This document shows positions 14,001 to 29,000 of a stretch of 64,000 bases of DNA, in pieces. The stretch covers positions 7,127,695 through 7,191,694 of the forward strand of contig VXAI01000015.1 of assembly GCA_013399305.1 (NCBI GenBank), in the 5' to 3' direction. The notes under the pieces were generated by a model that saw only the letters and a program-made list of their open reading frames with translations, ran no database searches and was not told the origin of the DNA. The stretch is from Rostratula benghalensis (Eukaryota > Chordata > Aves > Charadriiformes > Rostratulidae). Each line of letters opens with the position of its first letter. The first letter of the stretch is position 1. Position numbers and translations under genes: made by a program.

Positions 14001-17000
14001 GGGATTCAGATCAACTTCAAGATAGGAGTTGTTTGCTTTGAGCTTTTCCTGTGCCTGTTATTTTTAAATTTTTATTCAAACCAAAGGATTGTTAAACTGC
14101 AAAAATCTGTGTGTAATCAATGAAGCTGTAAAGTGTTGGTGAAGTTATTTTTGTCTTAGGTCCTGCTAGTCTGTTTTGGGGCAAAAACCTTTCCCAGAGT
14201 ATTGTGGTATTCTGCTGAAATTTCCTGTTGTTGCTCAAATCAGTGAGCTGAAGTTGTTTTATTAGAAGCATCACTGATCTGTTTTGGTCCATTTGAATGA
14301 CTCCTAAATGAGAGTTTCTTTCTCTAAAAATGCAAAAAATGAAGGCTGTTTTTTACATATCTGCGCTTGACTGCTTTAGTGTTTAGGCAGCCTGACTTCT
14401 CTTCCTTTCCTCACGCAGGATGATGATGTGGTTCTCTGGCAAAAGAGGCGGTATGGCAGAGAAACCCCCGTCCCCATGGAGGAAGGCAGCCTCTTGGATG
14501 CAGATATGCTTATGTCCGAGTTCACCGACACCCTGTTCTCCACAGTGTCTTCACATCAGCTCGTTTCCTGGCCAAATTCCAGGGACATAGGTATGTGTTG
14601 GCTGTTAGCTGTGTTGCAGTGGGCACCTGTAGGAGAAGTCTGGTTTGTTGCTTTGCTGCTCTTCCTGTCTTGCCTAAGAAGTTTATCTTACTTTGCTGAT
14701 ACAGATAAAAGTAGGTCAGAGCATGTAACTGTCTTATGCTGTATAGGTTATGGAATCCCCGTTGCTCATCCAAATTTAATTTCTGTCCTAGCTTCCTACA
14801 TGCTGCTCCTAGCCTTGTCCTCTAATGTTGCTCTGAAGAAGTCTGTATGAGCAGTATTTACCTTTATCAGTGGTGAAGATGTTATTTATCTCAAAGTTTA
14901 TATATGTGTGTATGTACTTTTTAAGGGATTGCCTATGTATTTCTCTTTGGATACGTCCCTGAGAACAAGTGCAGGTCACATCTCCTGTAAAAACACTCCC
15001 AAGAGCTCTACAGTTCTGTTGAATGTTCTCTAAATGCAGGCTCTGACTGTCCAATGGGACAGCTGATGTCCACTATGCATCCACTTGCTGCATGGATATC
15101 TGAGCAACTCCAGAGCAAATGTGGTTTACGTTAAGCATACATGAGGCAAAATAAAATGGATGATTTTTTTTTTTCCCACTTTATTTATTTTTTTAAATGC
15201 TATGCTATGAGCTGTGGTGGTTTATGTTATGCTTCCCAGCAAGTTTATGTATTGTGCAGCAAGGGCAGAACAGGAAGTTTGGCAGTGGGAGGTGTCCAAG
15301 CTCAGCAATCCCCATTTGTTAGAGCCTTCAGTTTTCACCTCTTCCATTCTACTAGTTGAAAGTTTCATTCCCCAATGGGTTTGATTTCAGAACTGTGCTG
15401 TAGTTCTGAAGAAAAGCAGATGCTCAGTTCGTTTCAGCAGCAGTTTTTCTGTAAACATCCTGGCCAAGCCTGGCTGTGGAGTGTGAGTTGGTGTTCTAGC
15501 CAAATGCTATATTCCTACTGCTGTTACGTGTGAGTGATGTGAAGCTAATCTAATCTGTCTCCTGAATTTTGCAGCACATTTAGGAAATGCTGACATGATT
15601 CAACCCGGGCTTATTCCTCTCCAGCCAAATTTTGATTTTATGGATACTTTTGAGCCTTTTCAGGGTAAGAATCCTATATAAAGTCAGTAAGTTCTTTGTA
15701 ATTGTTGTGGTTTGTGAACTAAATTTTAGCAGGAGATTAAACCTTGCAGAACCTACTGTCTTTAGAAGGCAGGAGATTTGAGTGAAAGGTGAAAAACACT
15801 TGATATGTGTTTTCATTTTCTCTTATCTTAAACTGATGCTGTGTGGGTAGACTTGCTTGTTACTGTGACCCCAGTCCTTTTCTTACTTGGATGTGAGAGT
15901 GACTTTAGGATTATTTATTTCAAGGTTTGATCCCGGTTGTTAATTTGCCTTGAAAAAGAATAGCATTTAGACCTTAAATCATTGAGTAATTAAAGATAGA
16001 ACATCAGATGTGGACAGGTGAACTCGACTGAATCACAGAATTGTTGGAGTTGGAAGGGACCTCTAGAGACCATCTAGTCCACCTCTGCTCAAGCAGGAAT
16101 ACCCAGAGCACATTACTCGGGACTGCATCCAGGCTGGTCTTGAAAATCTCCAGAGAAGGGGACTCCACAAATTCCCTGGGCAGCCTTTTCCAGTGCCCCT
16201 CATCCTGTCACTGGGAACTGCTGAAAAGAGTCTGGTTCCATCCTCCTTCAACCCGCCCTTTACATATTTATAAGCATTAATAAGGTCTCCCCTCAGCCTT
16301 CTCCAGACTAAAGAGTCCCAGATGTAATCAGTAAAGTTTTCCCATTTAGCACTTTTTAGTGATGAAGTGATTTAACAATTTGCCTTGGAACATTTTCTGG
16401 TACTCTCAAGAGTTACATATGACATTAAGTTACTACTGACAACTTTGATGGTTACGAATCTCATGGAAGTCAAAAGACACATCTGTTTGCTGGGCCTCTG
16501 TGCAGTCTGCATCAGATAACAACTGAATTTTGTGGTACTGCACTGAGAATCAGCTCTTGGCTACCAGCATGTAGGTGTACCTTAAATAGCAGGCTGACTT
16601 GTATTCTGCTCAGCTTGCATGAAAGTTAAAGGAGTCTGCCCTGAAGACAGCAGTTCCTCTGAAATACAACAATCCATTGCTCAGTCAGCAGCAGTTGTAT
16701 GAACCAAAAATCTTGTGATTTCATTATTGGCTAAATAATATTTATACTCCTGTGAATTTTAGTATATTGCAGTGCTGTACTTGGAGTATGAAAAGTACAA
16801 AAATTAATAGGTGACTTTTCATATTTCAGATTTATTCACACCCAGTCGTTCCAGTAGTTATTTTCCTTCTGTGTCTGCTGTCAGCTCGGCTACGACAGAT
16901 AGCAGCAGCCATTCTTCCCAGGTAAGAGAGGCTCTCAACATGTCCTCACATCTCAGAAGGTGTTCAGATGAGTTTCAGGAATCATGCCTGAATCTGTAAT

Positions 17001-20000
17001 ATTTTTCTTTTCCATCAGTCTCCTGTCCTGCCATCAGGTTCGTTGCCCAACACACTTCCAGCAGAGAACATCAGTGATGGACTGATCTCTTCCCCAGTAC
17101 CACCTCCTGTCATTCCTGATGTTGGCACTGACCAGTGTTCCAGCATTAGAAGTGGGGAATCTTTCATCCCGCCACCGGACTTCACTCCCGACTCTCCTCT
17201 CAGCGGGCCACAAACTTTTATGCCAGTGTTTCAGACGCCTTTGCCACTGCTTCAACCTGCAACGCAACAGCACCAGTCCCCGTTGCCTGCAGTGCCTCTG
17301 AATTCTAACTTAAGCTCTTCACCAGCTTCGTTTGCTGCACCAGAAGCCCAGAAGTTTGGCCTCTGTGAATCGACAGTTATCACCCACACAGCTTCTGCGA
17401 CGTTGACCCACAATGCCCCTGCCACCACCTTCAGCCAGAGCCAGAACCTTGTCCTGGCAACGCAGCAGCCAGGTGCAGGAGTGCCTTGTAACTTGGCTTT
17501 CCAGACTACTGTCCTGCAGGGGCAGCCCCGTCCCCAGATGCAGTCCCAACTGACGTTTGCACTCCCCAAAGCTGTTCCTCTGGCCAGTGCTGGAACAAGG
17601 CCCAAACAGTCACAAAAAATAGTGCCTGCTCCGAAGCCTGAAACAGTGTCCTTATTGTTGAAGAATTCCTTCGTCACCCCAGGTGAGAAGCACCCCCTGT
17701 GGAGGGTGATGTTTTTCTTTTCTGAATGGGAATAGCAGGAGGGAGACACCTTCTTGGTTTACTTAATAAGTAAAAATAGAGCTTCCTGAGGGTATCCAAG
17801 GAAACCTTGAATCCGCTGGTGTGTTCAGTGGGATGCTCTGGCCTTCTGTGAGGATTGGAAGCAGTTTGGTTGTGAGTGGGAAAAGCTGGCCTGTCAAAGG
17901 GAGTATCTCCTTGTAAAATTTGTGCTGGACTGTATAGATGTATGACTATAGATGTATGACATGAGATGACTAGAGCTCTGTGCTCCTGCCCCTTAGAAAC
18001 CTCGTTTTTGATGCTTAATGCTGTTCCCATTCATCCCGCTCTCCAGGGCATTCAACTGCAGCAAATTAGGAGATGGCAGGGAGATGGTGTGGATGGAGGT
18101 TGGCAGATCTGTCCCTGTCATTGGCTCCTCTGGTTGCTCTGGACAAGTCACTATGCCTGGCCATGCATCATCAGATTTTTTTATAATACCAAAGTTGGTA
18201 ATACTTTGGGTGTATTCTGACATTTGTCTTGGGTGTGACTGAAGCTCTTTGAGACAGTGTTAGCTCAGGAGGGCTGCTGAAGTGGACCACAGCGTTGGTC
18301 CAGGTGGAAGCATGGGAGTGTGACTCTCCTCAAACCATCAGTGTTCATTAGCAGACTAGAGTGGCAAGAATCGGCCCTTCCAGTGGGAAGTACTACAAAC
18401 AGGCAGGGGGAGCTGGAGATCTTTGTCTCAAGCAACCTACAGGCTCTTGAGATGCTGTCGTGGTTTTCAGTTCAGAGTTGAATGCCTTTCTGATAATGCT
18501 GGGACCTCCCCGTGGGGTGTGATTTGGAGCTATGGGCACTGCACATGGCTAAGAAGAGCAAGCCTGAGCAGAGGGGGTTTTGTTTTGTGGTGGTTCTTGT
18601 GGGAGAGCTCAAGGCTAGAGCGGGACAGGACTTTTTCTGGAGGTTACTGCATGCTGGTTTTAGACTTGTGCTGGTTGGGGGCCAAGTCATTTCAGCCATG
18701 TGAAATGTGCAACAAGAATCCAAGAAAAACCCTGCCTGGGGGGGTATTGTTAAACAGGCTTTACAAAGGAATAGGTGTGTCTGTCAGGACCTGGCATTGT
18801 GGTTACCCACCAAAAAAACCCAAAAGTAATCTCTGTTCAGGAATAGAACAGACCCAAGGATCTAATTCTAGCATGTCACTGGGAACATGATTAATAGCAC
18901 TAAGGTGTTAATGGCAGTGTTTCTGCCTATAGTACTTTATAAAGCAAGAGTTCCTGTGCCCTCAGCAGTCAAGACGTGTATTTCCCACCTAGTAAAGCAC
19001 TGTTGGCAACTCATTTTCAGAAAGCCTTTGTTCCTAGCTTTCTTAGTGCTTCCTGGTTTGTTCCTTGCCCATATATCACTGCTTTATTGGTTACTTCTAG
19101 ACCATCACAAACAAAATGTCTTTATTTCTCATCTAGATTTGAAGTTGTTGCTGGTTTTCATTCCTGGTAGTGGCATGTGTTCAGAGACCACAGTGCTCTT
19201 AAACTGCCAAGACAGCAAGCTCAGAGGTCAAATCCAAGATTTTATGTAAAGACTTAAGCTTTATTTTTAGCTATACAATAAACATCAGTACGTGTAACTG
19301 AGGCATTTTATGCCTGTCGTTTATGTTCAGGACAAACAAGTCATCTCATGACTATAAAGCAAATTGCATTGTAACCTGTGTTAGAAATGGATGTGTGCTG
19401 ATTGTTACAGTTACACAAATGTGGAAGCCAAAATACCAAGTTTGTGCAGCAGCATTAATGCACTGCTAGGAGTAGGCTCTTGAGCTCCATAGAGATGCCC
19501 TAAGTCCCGCTGAACATTACTGAACAGTGGAAGGGGTTGTGATTCCAGCCTGAAACAGTGGGAATGCTCAGACAAATAATGAACTGCCTGTGTTGGAGTG
19601 ACAGTGCTCCCTGCCAGAAACACCCACGCAGGGGCTGGCACAAGGCTCGTGCAATCCACAGGCCTTTCCAGTAAAAGGCTGTACAGAAACTTTGGTTGAT
19701 TGAAAACGCAGTTGTTGGTCACAGAGCACGTTAGGTATCCTGCACTGTCTCCCTGTTCTGCTGTGTGTGTCCTTCAATATCCTGATGCTAAACTGCAGGG
19801 GGTAGGTTGCATGTGACTGAGGAATTGTGACCCTTTTCATATATGATGACTTTAATAGTATAAAGGAGAGCTGACGCCCATACAGGATAGTAAGAAACTG
19901 AATAAGTTTGGCTGAGTTTCCTCAAAAAGCATGCAGAAGCTGTGTCTTTGCGTGATTCTTCCCTTAGTTATGTGGTGGTTAGTCATGTTCTCTCTAAAGT

Positions 20001-23000
20001 CTGGGTGGGAACAATGTCAGCATTAATGCCATGTCAATAACTGTACCTCTGCATTGGTTAAGTAGAGACCTTACAGACTTACAGTAGACTCTTACAGTAG
20101 TTTTGAAAAAGTCCTCAAAGCAAGGATCTTAGTTCCAATCATGGGGGCAAGCCTCGTGCACAGGCTCTTTTTTGAGGATTTTTTTTTTTAACTTACTCTG
20201 TGGAGATAATTGTTGCTATTTGCAATTATCTCTAGCTGTCTAACACTGCAGAACTCACAGTTTTTTAGCCTATTTTCTTTAATTTTGGTGCTGTTTCCCA
20301 GTCATGTGTGGTTGTCTTGTGCTTCTGTGTCATGAAAAGCAGCTGTAAAATCAGATAGTGAAAGAAGCTGGTAGAGTGAAATGGTGAGGAAGAGAGTTTA
20401 ATGTATATACAAGGATGCATGAAGTATTAAATATGCATCCTTTAGTTGGTTTCTGTCATTGACCCTTTCTGGGTCAGCAGAGCAAGCCTGAGATCCAAGA
20501 AGTGTGGATGTGAGAGGTGAAGATGATCCTCCTGTCAAACCCAGCTCTGATAGAATGAAGACACATGGCAACTCCCTGGTTTACTAAGTACCTCTGTAAA
20601 TTCACCTTGAAACAGTGACAGTGATGCTAAAGGCCTGAGAAATAACTGGTGTGTTGGAGTCCTATGTACTGGATTCATGGGATTGAGATTATCAGAAAAC
20701 TGATGGCACTTTTTATTACAATAAAATATTACCAAATAGGTGCCTATTAATCCATTCCTCTGCTCAATGACAAGTTATTTTATATGAAATAATCTCCTCC
20801 AGTTTGTTTGGGTTTTTTTTCTTGTGTGTCTCATTAACTATTCTAACTTAATTGTGTTCTTCAGCTGCCTTTCAGGGACAGTCCAGAGCTGTGATTGTAA
20901 CTCCAGCACCTTTAAAAAGAGAGGGGATTTTGACGCCAGCCACGTCTCAGTCTAATGTTGCAATTGCACCAGCTGGAATTGTCAGAGTAAGGAGAAGAAA
21001 AAAATACATATATTTGTTTTCTGGGCCTGTTACTTGCAAGTAGTTAGAGCCATAATGTGCTCAGGAGGGTAACTAGTCCACTAAATCTCATCTGTTACCC
21101 ACCATATGCATTTGTGCATTCAGCATTATGTTTGCTTATTTTTAATTTAGCTACTTTACGGGCCTGGAAGCACTTTCTAGTCTTCACAGACTCTGCCTCA
21201 CACAACAGTAAGATTACGAAGAGGCATGTGTACACAGTACTATGAATGGGGATGGTTTGTGGTTTTTCTTAATTTTGCAGATGCTAAAAGGCACTCAAGG
21301 TGCTCACCTTTCCATTTACATATGGGAAAGCGTGCCTTTGGTATACGAGTGGGTTTCTCAATATGTTGTATGCAGGAGGACGAAAATAGATTTTAGTATA
21401 TTATGCTGTTGATGTGATGTAATGCTTCTTTAAGTTATGAAAGGGTACTGGTCTCCTGCCAGAAGCCTGACTTCAGTGCCTGCCAATTCCTTATATATTA
21501 GCCCTTGTTTCATGTCATCAGATTGTTAATCATGTTAATAATTTGCTACTTCTAGTGAAAGGCAAGGTAACAAATCTTTCTCTCTCTCTCTCTCTCTCTC
21601 TCCTCTCTCTCATCCCTTCTCTCCCTCTGCCCCCGTCCCCCCACTTCCTGCTCTCCTTTTTCTTCCTCTGTTTTTCTCTGTGCTGTTTCTGTGCTGTTCC
21701 CAGGCTCCCGGGGTGACGGAGTTCCGTAGTAACATTCTGGTTGGTCCAGCACAGCGAGCACCAAGTAGTCAACAAAGCCAGTCCACAGTCTCACATCTCT
21801 TCTCTCCTAGTGTAGTCCAGGATGTGTTGGTGAAAGGAGAGCAAACCCTTTCCCACTGTAGCAGTTCACAAGTTCCCTCACCTACATCTAGTAAGTTAGA
21901 AAGCTGAAAGCATTCTCTCTCCCCTACACGTGTGTGTTCCCATTGATTAGGCAGGGTGCAATTTTTGAAGGAAAAGCTTTTTAGGCCCTCCTACCATGCA
22001 GCTTTGTTTGTGTCCTATTGTCTGCAATTTTGTCCTAAACTACTGTGCAGTGTTCCCACAAACTGTGATTTTGTGTGAGTGGCTCCTTTCTAAAAGGATA
22101 GTCATAGTCACCAAGAAGTTAACCCTGTTTGGGAGGCATCTGTGTAGAAAGTGCTGTATAGGTTTGTTGTTCAGTATCATAACTATAATTTTGATTGGAG
22201 GATCTCAGACACAGTCCTTGTTAACAGTAGGTAAGTGCAAAGACTCCTTTTGTATGCATGTTGATGGAGCAGTATCTGAGCTGGTTTATAGATATAAGCT
22301 GGTTTTGCTGGTAAATGGTTTGTGAGTGCTACCGTCCTGCTCCAGGCCATTACAGCCTCAGATGGGGGAGTCTAGCAGGACAGTGGAGTTGCAGCCTGTG
22401 CAATCAATGTGCCTTTGCTGAAGTGTGTTTGTGTGGAAAGACTATTGACATATCACTAATCGGGTTGTATTAGCCTTGTGCAGTGAAAAACTAAGCTTTC
22501 CCAGCAATCTTGACATTTTCTAGCACGTGGTTGCTGCATCAATGAGTATGATTTGGTTGCTGACTGTACTTCAGTTCTGAATAGAAGCTCCTCTGCAGTT
22601 GTTTGCTACAGAAAGTTGTTTGTTATTGTGACTTGTCTTTCTTCCTTTCTGAAGGCCGAGACTGTCAGAATTCAGGCCAAGCTTCCCCCTGCACCTCTGA
22701 GCAGAGCCCCAGTCCACAGTCTCCCCAGAACAGCTGCTCAGGAAAACCTGCCACTGACCCTAATATGGCTGCATTAAAGGTGTGTGTCCTTTCCTTTTAG
22801 GTGCTTTTCTTCTTCACCTTTGTAGCTCCTTTTCTGCCCTGATGTCTGAGCATTGGCTAGAGAGCACGTTGTGCTTCAGAACGGGGGGAGTATTTGTGCC
22901 TTAGGCATAGCTTGCACTGCATCTCTGCTGCTGTGTTCAATTTAAAATGTCAGACTTCAATAATCTGCTCTGCTCCTCAGGATTGTGGCACCAGAGGGGC

Positions 23001-26000
23001 CAGATCTGACTGTACCACTGCAGTTCCTTAAGGTCATGACAGAAGTTCCTGCTGTGGCTCACAGGAGTGTTGTGACAAGTCTCAGTTTATTTGGTCAAAG
23101 GTTTCAGGCTTAGTTTTCTAAACCATGGCTTTTTGCCACTGTTCTGTTGGGGATCTTCAGATCTGCAGGGCTCTGCCCACCGCTGGAGGGGGAGTTCTTG
23201 ACCTGCTGAGTTACTTAATTGTCTCCAATGATGCTATGCTGCTCCACAGAGAAGCAACTCTGCAGACTCTACAAGTTACAGCTGTAAAGCACTTGGAGAA
23301 CTATTGGGGTAAGAAGTCAGCAGTCTAGAGATAGCATCTGAAAGCTGGCTGTACCTCACACGCAAGCTGACAGTGTCAGATACTTTCTGTGATGGCATGA
23401 GGAGCTTCTCCACAGAAAACAGCCAACGCAGGAAAAATCTGTCGCTCACTCTCTTGTGAAAGGGAGTGCAATTTAACCATTTTGCAAGTGCCAGCCTGTT
23501 TTTGGCTTCTCTGTTTTTCTATACCCCATGAGTTGGTGTCACCTTGATTACTCCCAGGGCAGAAAGGTAAGTTTAACCACTTGCAGGCTGTGATTGTGCT
23601 CAGTGCCAGCTCTGATGCAGAGGAGAAGCAGAACTGGCACTTGCTGAGCCATTAAAGTTTCCAGTTCTTTGCGTGGCGGAAATGCTTGTGATCAGTAGTT
23701 GCAGCTTCTCCTTCCTGCTAGAGAGTAAGTTAACAAAGGAATGTGTTATTAGGACTGGCCGATGGTGGAGAAGTGGCCACTAGATGGAGGAGTGTTCTTA
23801 AAAGTTAAGGGCATTGGCATGAGATAGACTTTAAGGCAATTTAACTCACCTGCTGTGACAGGAATTGCTTTGGATGTGTACTGTTAGTAATTCCCTTGTA
23901 AGACAAAAGAGAGGCAGTGATTTTTGCCAGTCTCTAGATGTACATTGTTTTGCTCCTCTGCATTTTCAGTTGGACTAAATAGTTCTGTATTGCTGGGTAA
24001 CATTGGACATTGGGTTTTTTTTGGTTTGGCTAAGCATAGAAGGCACTGGAAATCTCAGTTCTGCTCATGAACTTGCATTTTCTGTGGCTTTGAGCAGCCA
24101 CTTCACTACAAAATGGGGTGATGGTGAGCTCCTGCCAGAAAGCCCAGCTCTGGAGAGCACACTCCTTATTTTCTTCTGAGAGTTTTGGTGGAAATAACTT
24201 CTATTTTTTTTTAATGCTACAAATTAAAATGGTAATTCCTGATAAAGCTTTTTTCCTCAGGGTAAGCCAGAGTTGTGAATTCTTTTTTATTTTTCATTTT
24301 TGTCAGACTGCTTCTTACATCAGTAGACATTATGTATGTAGTAGGGATAAATGATATAGACTGTTTTAAACTCAAAGGCTTCAACAAGATCCTAACTAAT
24401 TACATGCTTCATGTGTAACAGTTTTAAATAGGAATTTCTGCTTTAGGAAGAAAACTTACAAGGTCTGGAATTAAATTTAATACACTGCATGCTTCTTATT
24501 AATAACTTACATCATTGTTTGCACATTTTTAGTCATATGGCTTTGACTGGGAAGACTGTGAGTGTCCTAATTCAACAAAAATTACACTGTAAATTTGAAT
24601 AGCTGAAGTAGTCATAGCATTAGAATGGTAAAGGACAACTGCATAGACTGAGCTAATTTTATTTATGCAGAATCGAAGAATGAAGCACATTTCAGAACAA
24701 AAGCGAAGGTTTAACATCAAGATTGGTTTCAGTACTCTGATCAGCTTGGTTTCAGCTAACTCCAAGTCGGTAAGTAACTTGGCAGCACTGTTTAATGTGG
24801 AATATAAGAAAGAGCCATTCTAAAAAAGACTTATTAATAAATTTAATCTCTTCACTGTTGATTGGAAATGCCAGTCAGTCAGGGAAGATACTGAATTGAG
24901 AGACTTGGAAAGGAAAGGGTGATAAATCCATGGCTTAGAGTCAAAAGAGTGTGTGAAAGTTCTTTTTCTTAGACATTGCTCTTGTGATGCAGCTTCCAAA
25001 GTTGAACAAATCTTGGCTGATAAGATCCTGCAGCTTTAAAGCCAAAAGGGAAAGAACAAAAACTGATGGTTGCAATCCGTGCTCTTGGAACCCCAGAAAT
25101 GAAGATTTTTGTCATGTTTGCACCATAAATTAGGCTATTCTGTGGTTCTGTGACTCCTCATTGTTGTATGGCTGTGTCCAAATTAAGAGTGTATTCTGGC
25201 TGTACTGGTTAACACAGTTAACTAAATTGAAAACAAAACAATTGAAACACAGACTTGTCTGCACAACAGAATTCTAGGTATCCTTTAAGTACCTTTTGAA
25301 ACATGGAAAATACGAAAGCTTATTGTGCAGCATGTTGATTTGTTTACATAACTTTATAGTTTTGTATGTATAGGCCCTAAGTTGTCAAAACTTCACTTCC
25401 TGATTTGTACAGCCTTTTTGTAAGCTAATAATTTTTTAAAACTCAGCTTTAGTAAAATACCAGAATTCTGATTTGTTCCTCAAAACTTGAAGAGTTAATT
25501 TTGTGGTAGCTAGCTGAAGTGCTTTTCTGGGGGTTAGAGCAGGTTAGGGCCAAACTTGTCTTCTGTCCAGCTTTGTTCCAGAAAGTGAGCTTTATGTTTG
25601 TGTTTGTTCTAGATCAGCCATGCAATCACGCTCCAGAAAACAGTAGAATACATCGCTAAACTACAGCAGGAAAGGACACAGATGCAAGAGGAAACCAGGC
25701 GCCTTCGGGAAGAAATCGAGGAGCTAAACGCTGCCATCATGTGAGATTTGGGGAAATTTCTGTAACGAAGCAGATCAGCTTGAATGTTGGCTTGGCTAAC
25801 AATAGAGGATATTTGCCTCAGATACCATGCCAAACAACACATGGGTATTGAGCAGAAGCAGAGTTGCTACCAACTTCCCCCCAAAAAAAGCAGAATTGCT
25901 GTGGGATGGGCATCGGTAGGAAAGCGTGTGGATTTTCAGCAAGCTCTGAGCATGACTGCACAGTGGTGGCGACATCAGAAAAGATGCATCAGATCAGCGA

Positions 26001-29000
26001 GAGTAATTCTGAGAAGAAGCCAGTGACGATGTTCCTTTTATAGCTGTGCTCACTGGGGGATCAAACTCTCCTACCCTTTGCTGCGGTTTTCTTTCCAAAT
26101 GCAGTCAATTTTTGTAGGAAAATGTGGTTGAGTACATAAGATACGGGACTTGGAATGAAGGAGCTTGCCACTGGCTGAATGTGATTCTGAGAAGTCACCT
26201 CACCTTCCTGGTGCCTCAGTTTCCTCTGTGGGTTTATGATAGCCACGTACTGCTGCAAAGCACGTGGAGAACCCCAGTGGTTTTTCTTCCATTTACAGAA
26301 TTGTTAAGCTTAGGCATTACGTTAGACTTACCAGCAAATCAATATCTTTTTATTTTTACTTAAAAATATGATGACAGCTGTTTGGTTTTATTTTAAATTG
26401 ATCTGTTTCTTAAAAATCTCTGTAACATTTTCTTGTGTTACATTGCTCAGGAGTAGCTGTAAATTTTTCCTTGATTCCTAACATGCCTTTTTCTAATTGG
26501 ATGCCAAAACCTACTTTGTTTTAAGTTACACTTTGTTTTCAGTTTTGTTGCTTGTAATTAGAAGTGTGTAGCAGCTTGAGAAATTGCTTTGCTGCATGAA
26601 TATAGACAAAATTGATGGGAAAACAGTACATATTCCAGGCTATGACAATTACATTCTAGAGGGTCATGTGCTAGTAAGCCACCTCGGTCAGGGATACTGG
26701 GGATACCCACTTCTCTGTTGTTACACTTTAGTCTGGAAGAGAAATGTGCCCTTTCTGGTGGGGATTCTGACCTCAGAACAACATCTTTTCAGTTCTTGTC
26801 AACAGCAGCTCCCTGCTACCGGGGTTCCCGTGACGTGGCAAAGATTTGACAACATGAAGAGGATGTTTGATGAGTATGTGAGAAGCAGGACCCTGCAAAA
26901 CTGGAAGTTTTGGATTGTATCCTTTTATATTAACCTGCTAGAACTGAGGTTTGGTAATATACAGCTAGAGCAAAAAACTGGATTCTGATGCTGTGACTTT
27001 AAGCCAAAATTCTTGGCTTTTTTTCACATCTGTATGTGGATATGAATCCTTGCCATGTAGACTGTCATGAGGCAGAACTTGTTCAATGTAAAGCGTGGGA
27101 GTTAACTTGAAAGTGACGTGCAATATAGAAGCAAGGTTTTTGTGTTGGGTTATTGTGCTGGAAGAAATAGAGTGCTTCTGCAACTGTAGCTCTTGTAGTC
27201 TTTCAGAAAAACTCAACAGAAAATAACAATGGTTTCAGGAAATACACTACTGAAGTTGTCGCAATGGCAACTTTAAAAACTTGCACACTTTTTTTTCATG
27301 TTTTTTTTCTTTTTTCTTTTCTATTTGTCTTTTGTTACAGCACTGAAACAGCTTTGTTTCTCTCTTCTTCTCCAGCGCTAGCAGCTGTGCTTGTAAGCAA
27401 ATGATAGTGCAAGAGCTAAAAAGGCACAAAGAAAACAAAACCAAGTTTGCTGCATTTGAGCTCCGCTGTGTAGACTTAGCTAGTTTGGATCAGACATTAT
27501 TAGCTTGAGTCAGGTCAGGGATGTTAGTAATTAGCAATGAGCAGTAGTGTTAACCTTTCATTTTCCCATTAAACTTCATGTATTCATATAGCTATTTAGT
27601 TGCACTTTATATTCTCCGTGTCTGTGACCTGTGCTAATCAGTTTCCTCTCACTGAATAATATGAGTATGTATGTGCAGGCTTGTGCATATGTGTGCTTGT
27701 ATGCAGTACAGCATTTTTAATACTTTGATACATGAAAATGCTTTCTTTGGTGTTCCTAGAAAGACACTCTTTGTTTTAGCATCCCCTTAGGAAACAATTC
27801 TTAGCAAGATCTCATGCAGTCTCTGATAACTTAGAACTTACAGAACACAACTGTGGAACCTCTGGATTCTACAGCACTATTAACTATGGAACAACTTCAA
27901 ATGAATTACAAAAATAGAGGTCTTTAAAACGACAATGAAAATGATTATTTAAAGACAATCCCCCACCTGTTTTCCGATTGGGTACTGTGTTTATTTTATG
28001 CTCTTCCAAGATGTTAAATAACTCCAGAATATGGAAGTGAGACACTTCCAGAGAGTGGCAGAGGTTATCAGAGATGAGGATGCAATTTTGGGTAGCTGGG
28101 GTTTGCAGTACTTGGGGAAAGACAGGCTTTTGTAGTTGGTGAAAGAGAAGGTTGGAAGGCAAAGGAATGTTCCCAAAATTCCCTTTGTAAGACAGGATTA
28201 TAACTGCGATGGAACAGTTGATGTAACAGCCAGATTGAATCTGTAATGCGTGCTGAAATATTTCAGAATCTCTTACAGTAAAAGCTGACAAAAGCCAGGG
28301 GTGAGTTCTAATAATAATAAAAAAACTTCTCTTTATGAAGTGACTGTAAGAGATAGAAGGGCATTTTCATTACAAGTACAAAAATGCCATAGTTTCTCTT
28401 GCATAAGGAAAATAAGTAATCTGGTCTTGGGCTACTGGAGATAACACAAGAATAACATACACCTGTATACTAGAATATCGATAGAATCATACCCATAGTG
28501 TTCTTCCAGTCACTTTGTAAAAGGCCATGCAAATCCCCTTGAGTATTCCAGGCAGTTGTTAGACCTACCTTGATTGTCAACCACAGCAAGAAGGATGGGA
28601 GTACATGACAGCACTGAGCTTGGTTTGGGCCACATTCACACAAACTCCTGACTGTAGTCAGAAAATCCCACCTGGAGTAAAAACCACAGATTGTGAGCCT
28701 TCAGATGAGTTTTATTATCCAAGCAGTTTCTGCAATAGATGTACCCTTAAGCTGGAACCAATTTGGTGAATTATCATGGCAATGGTATAATAAGGTGTTT
28801 TGAGTATCCGTTCCAGGAAAGCTCATCTGAAAGCCTGGGAGCTGAGGCCAACTGAGGTTCATGGTGATGCTCTGCATGTTTTAACATATACAGGCTAAGA
28901 ATTCTGTCTGCTCCTTTTCTGCCAGGAAGGTTATTACCAACTCCAGGCCCAAGTTATGACAATAAAGAGCCAAAAGGAAAGCCTGACAGTCCTCGACTTA

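Noticed and set aside
17252..17749. Long minus-strand open frame opposite the 664-nt MLXIP exon
   Set aside because: It is the antisense of a Pro/Ser-rich coding exon, which tends to lack stops; the plus strand clearly matches MondoA.
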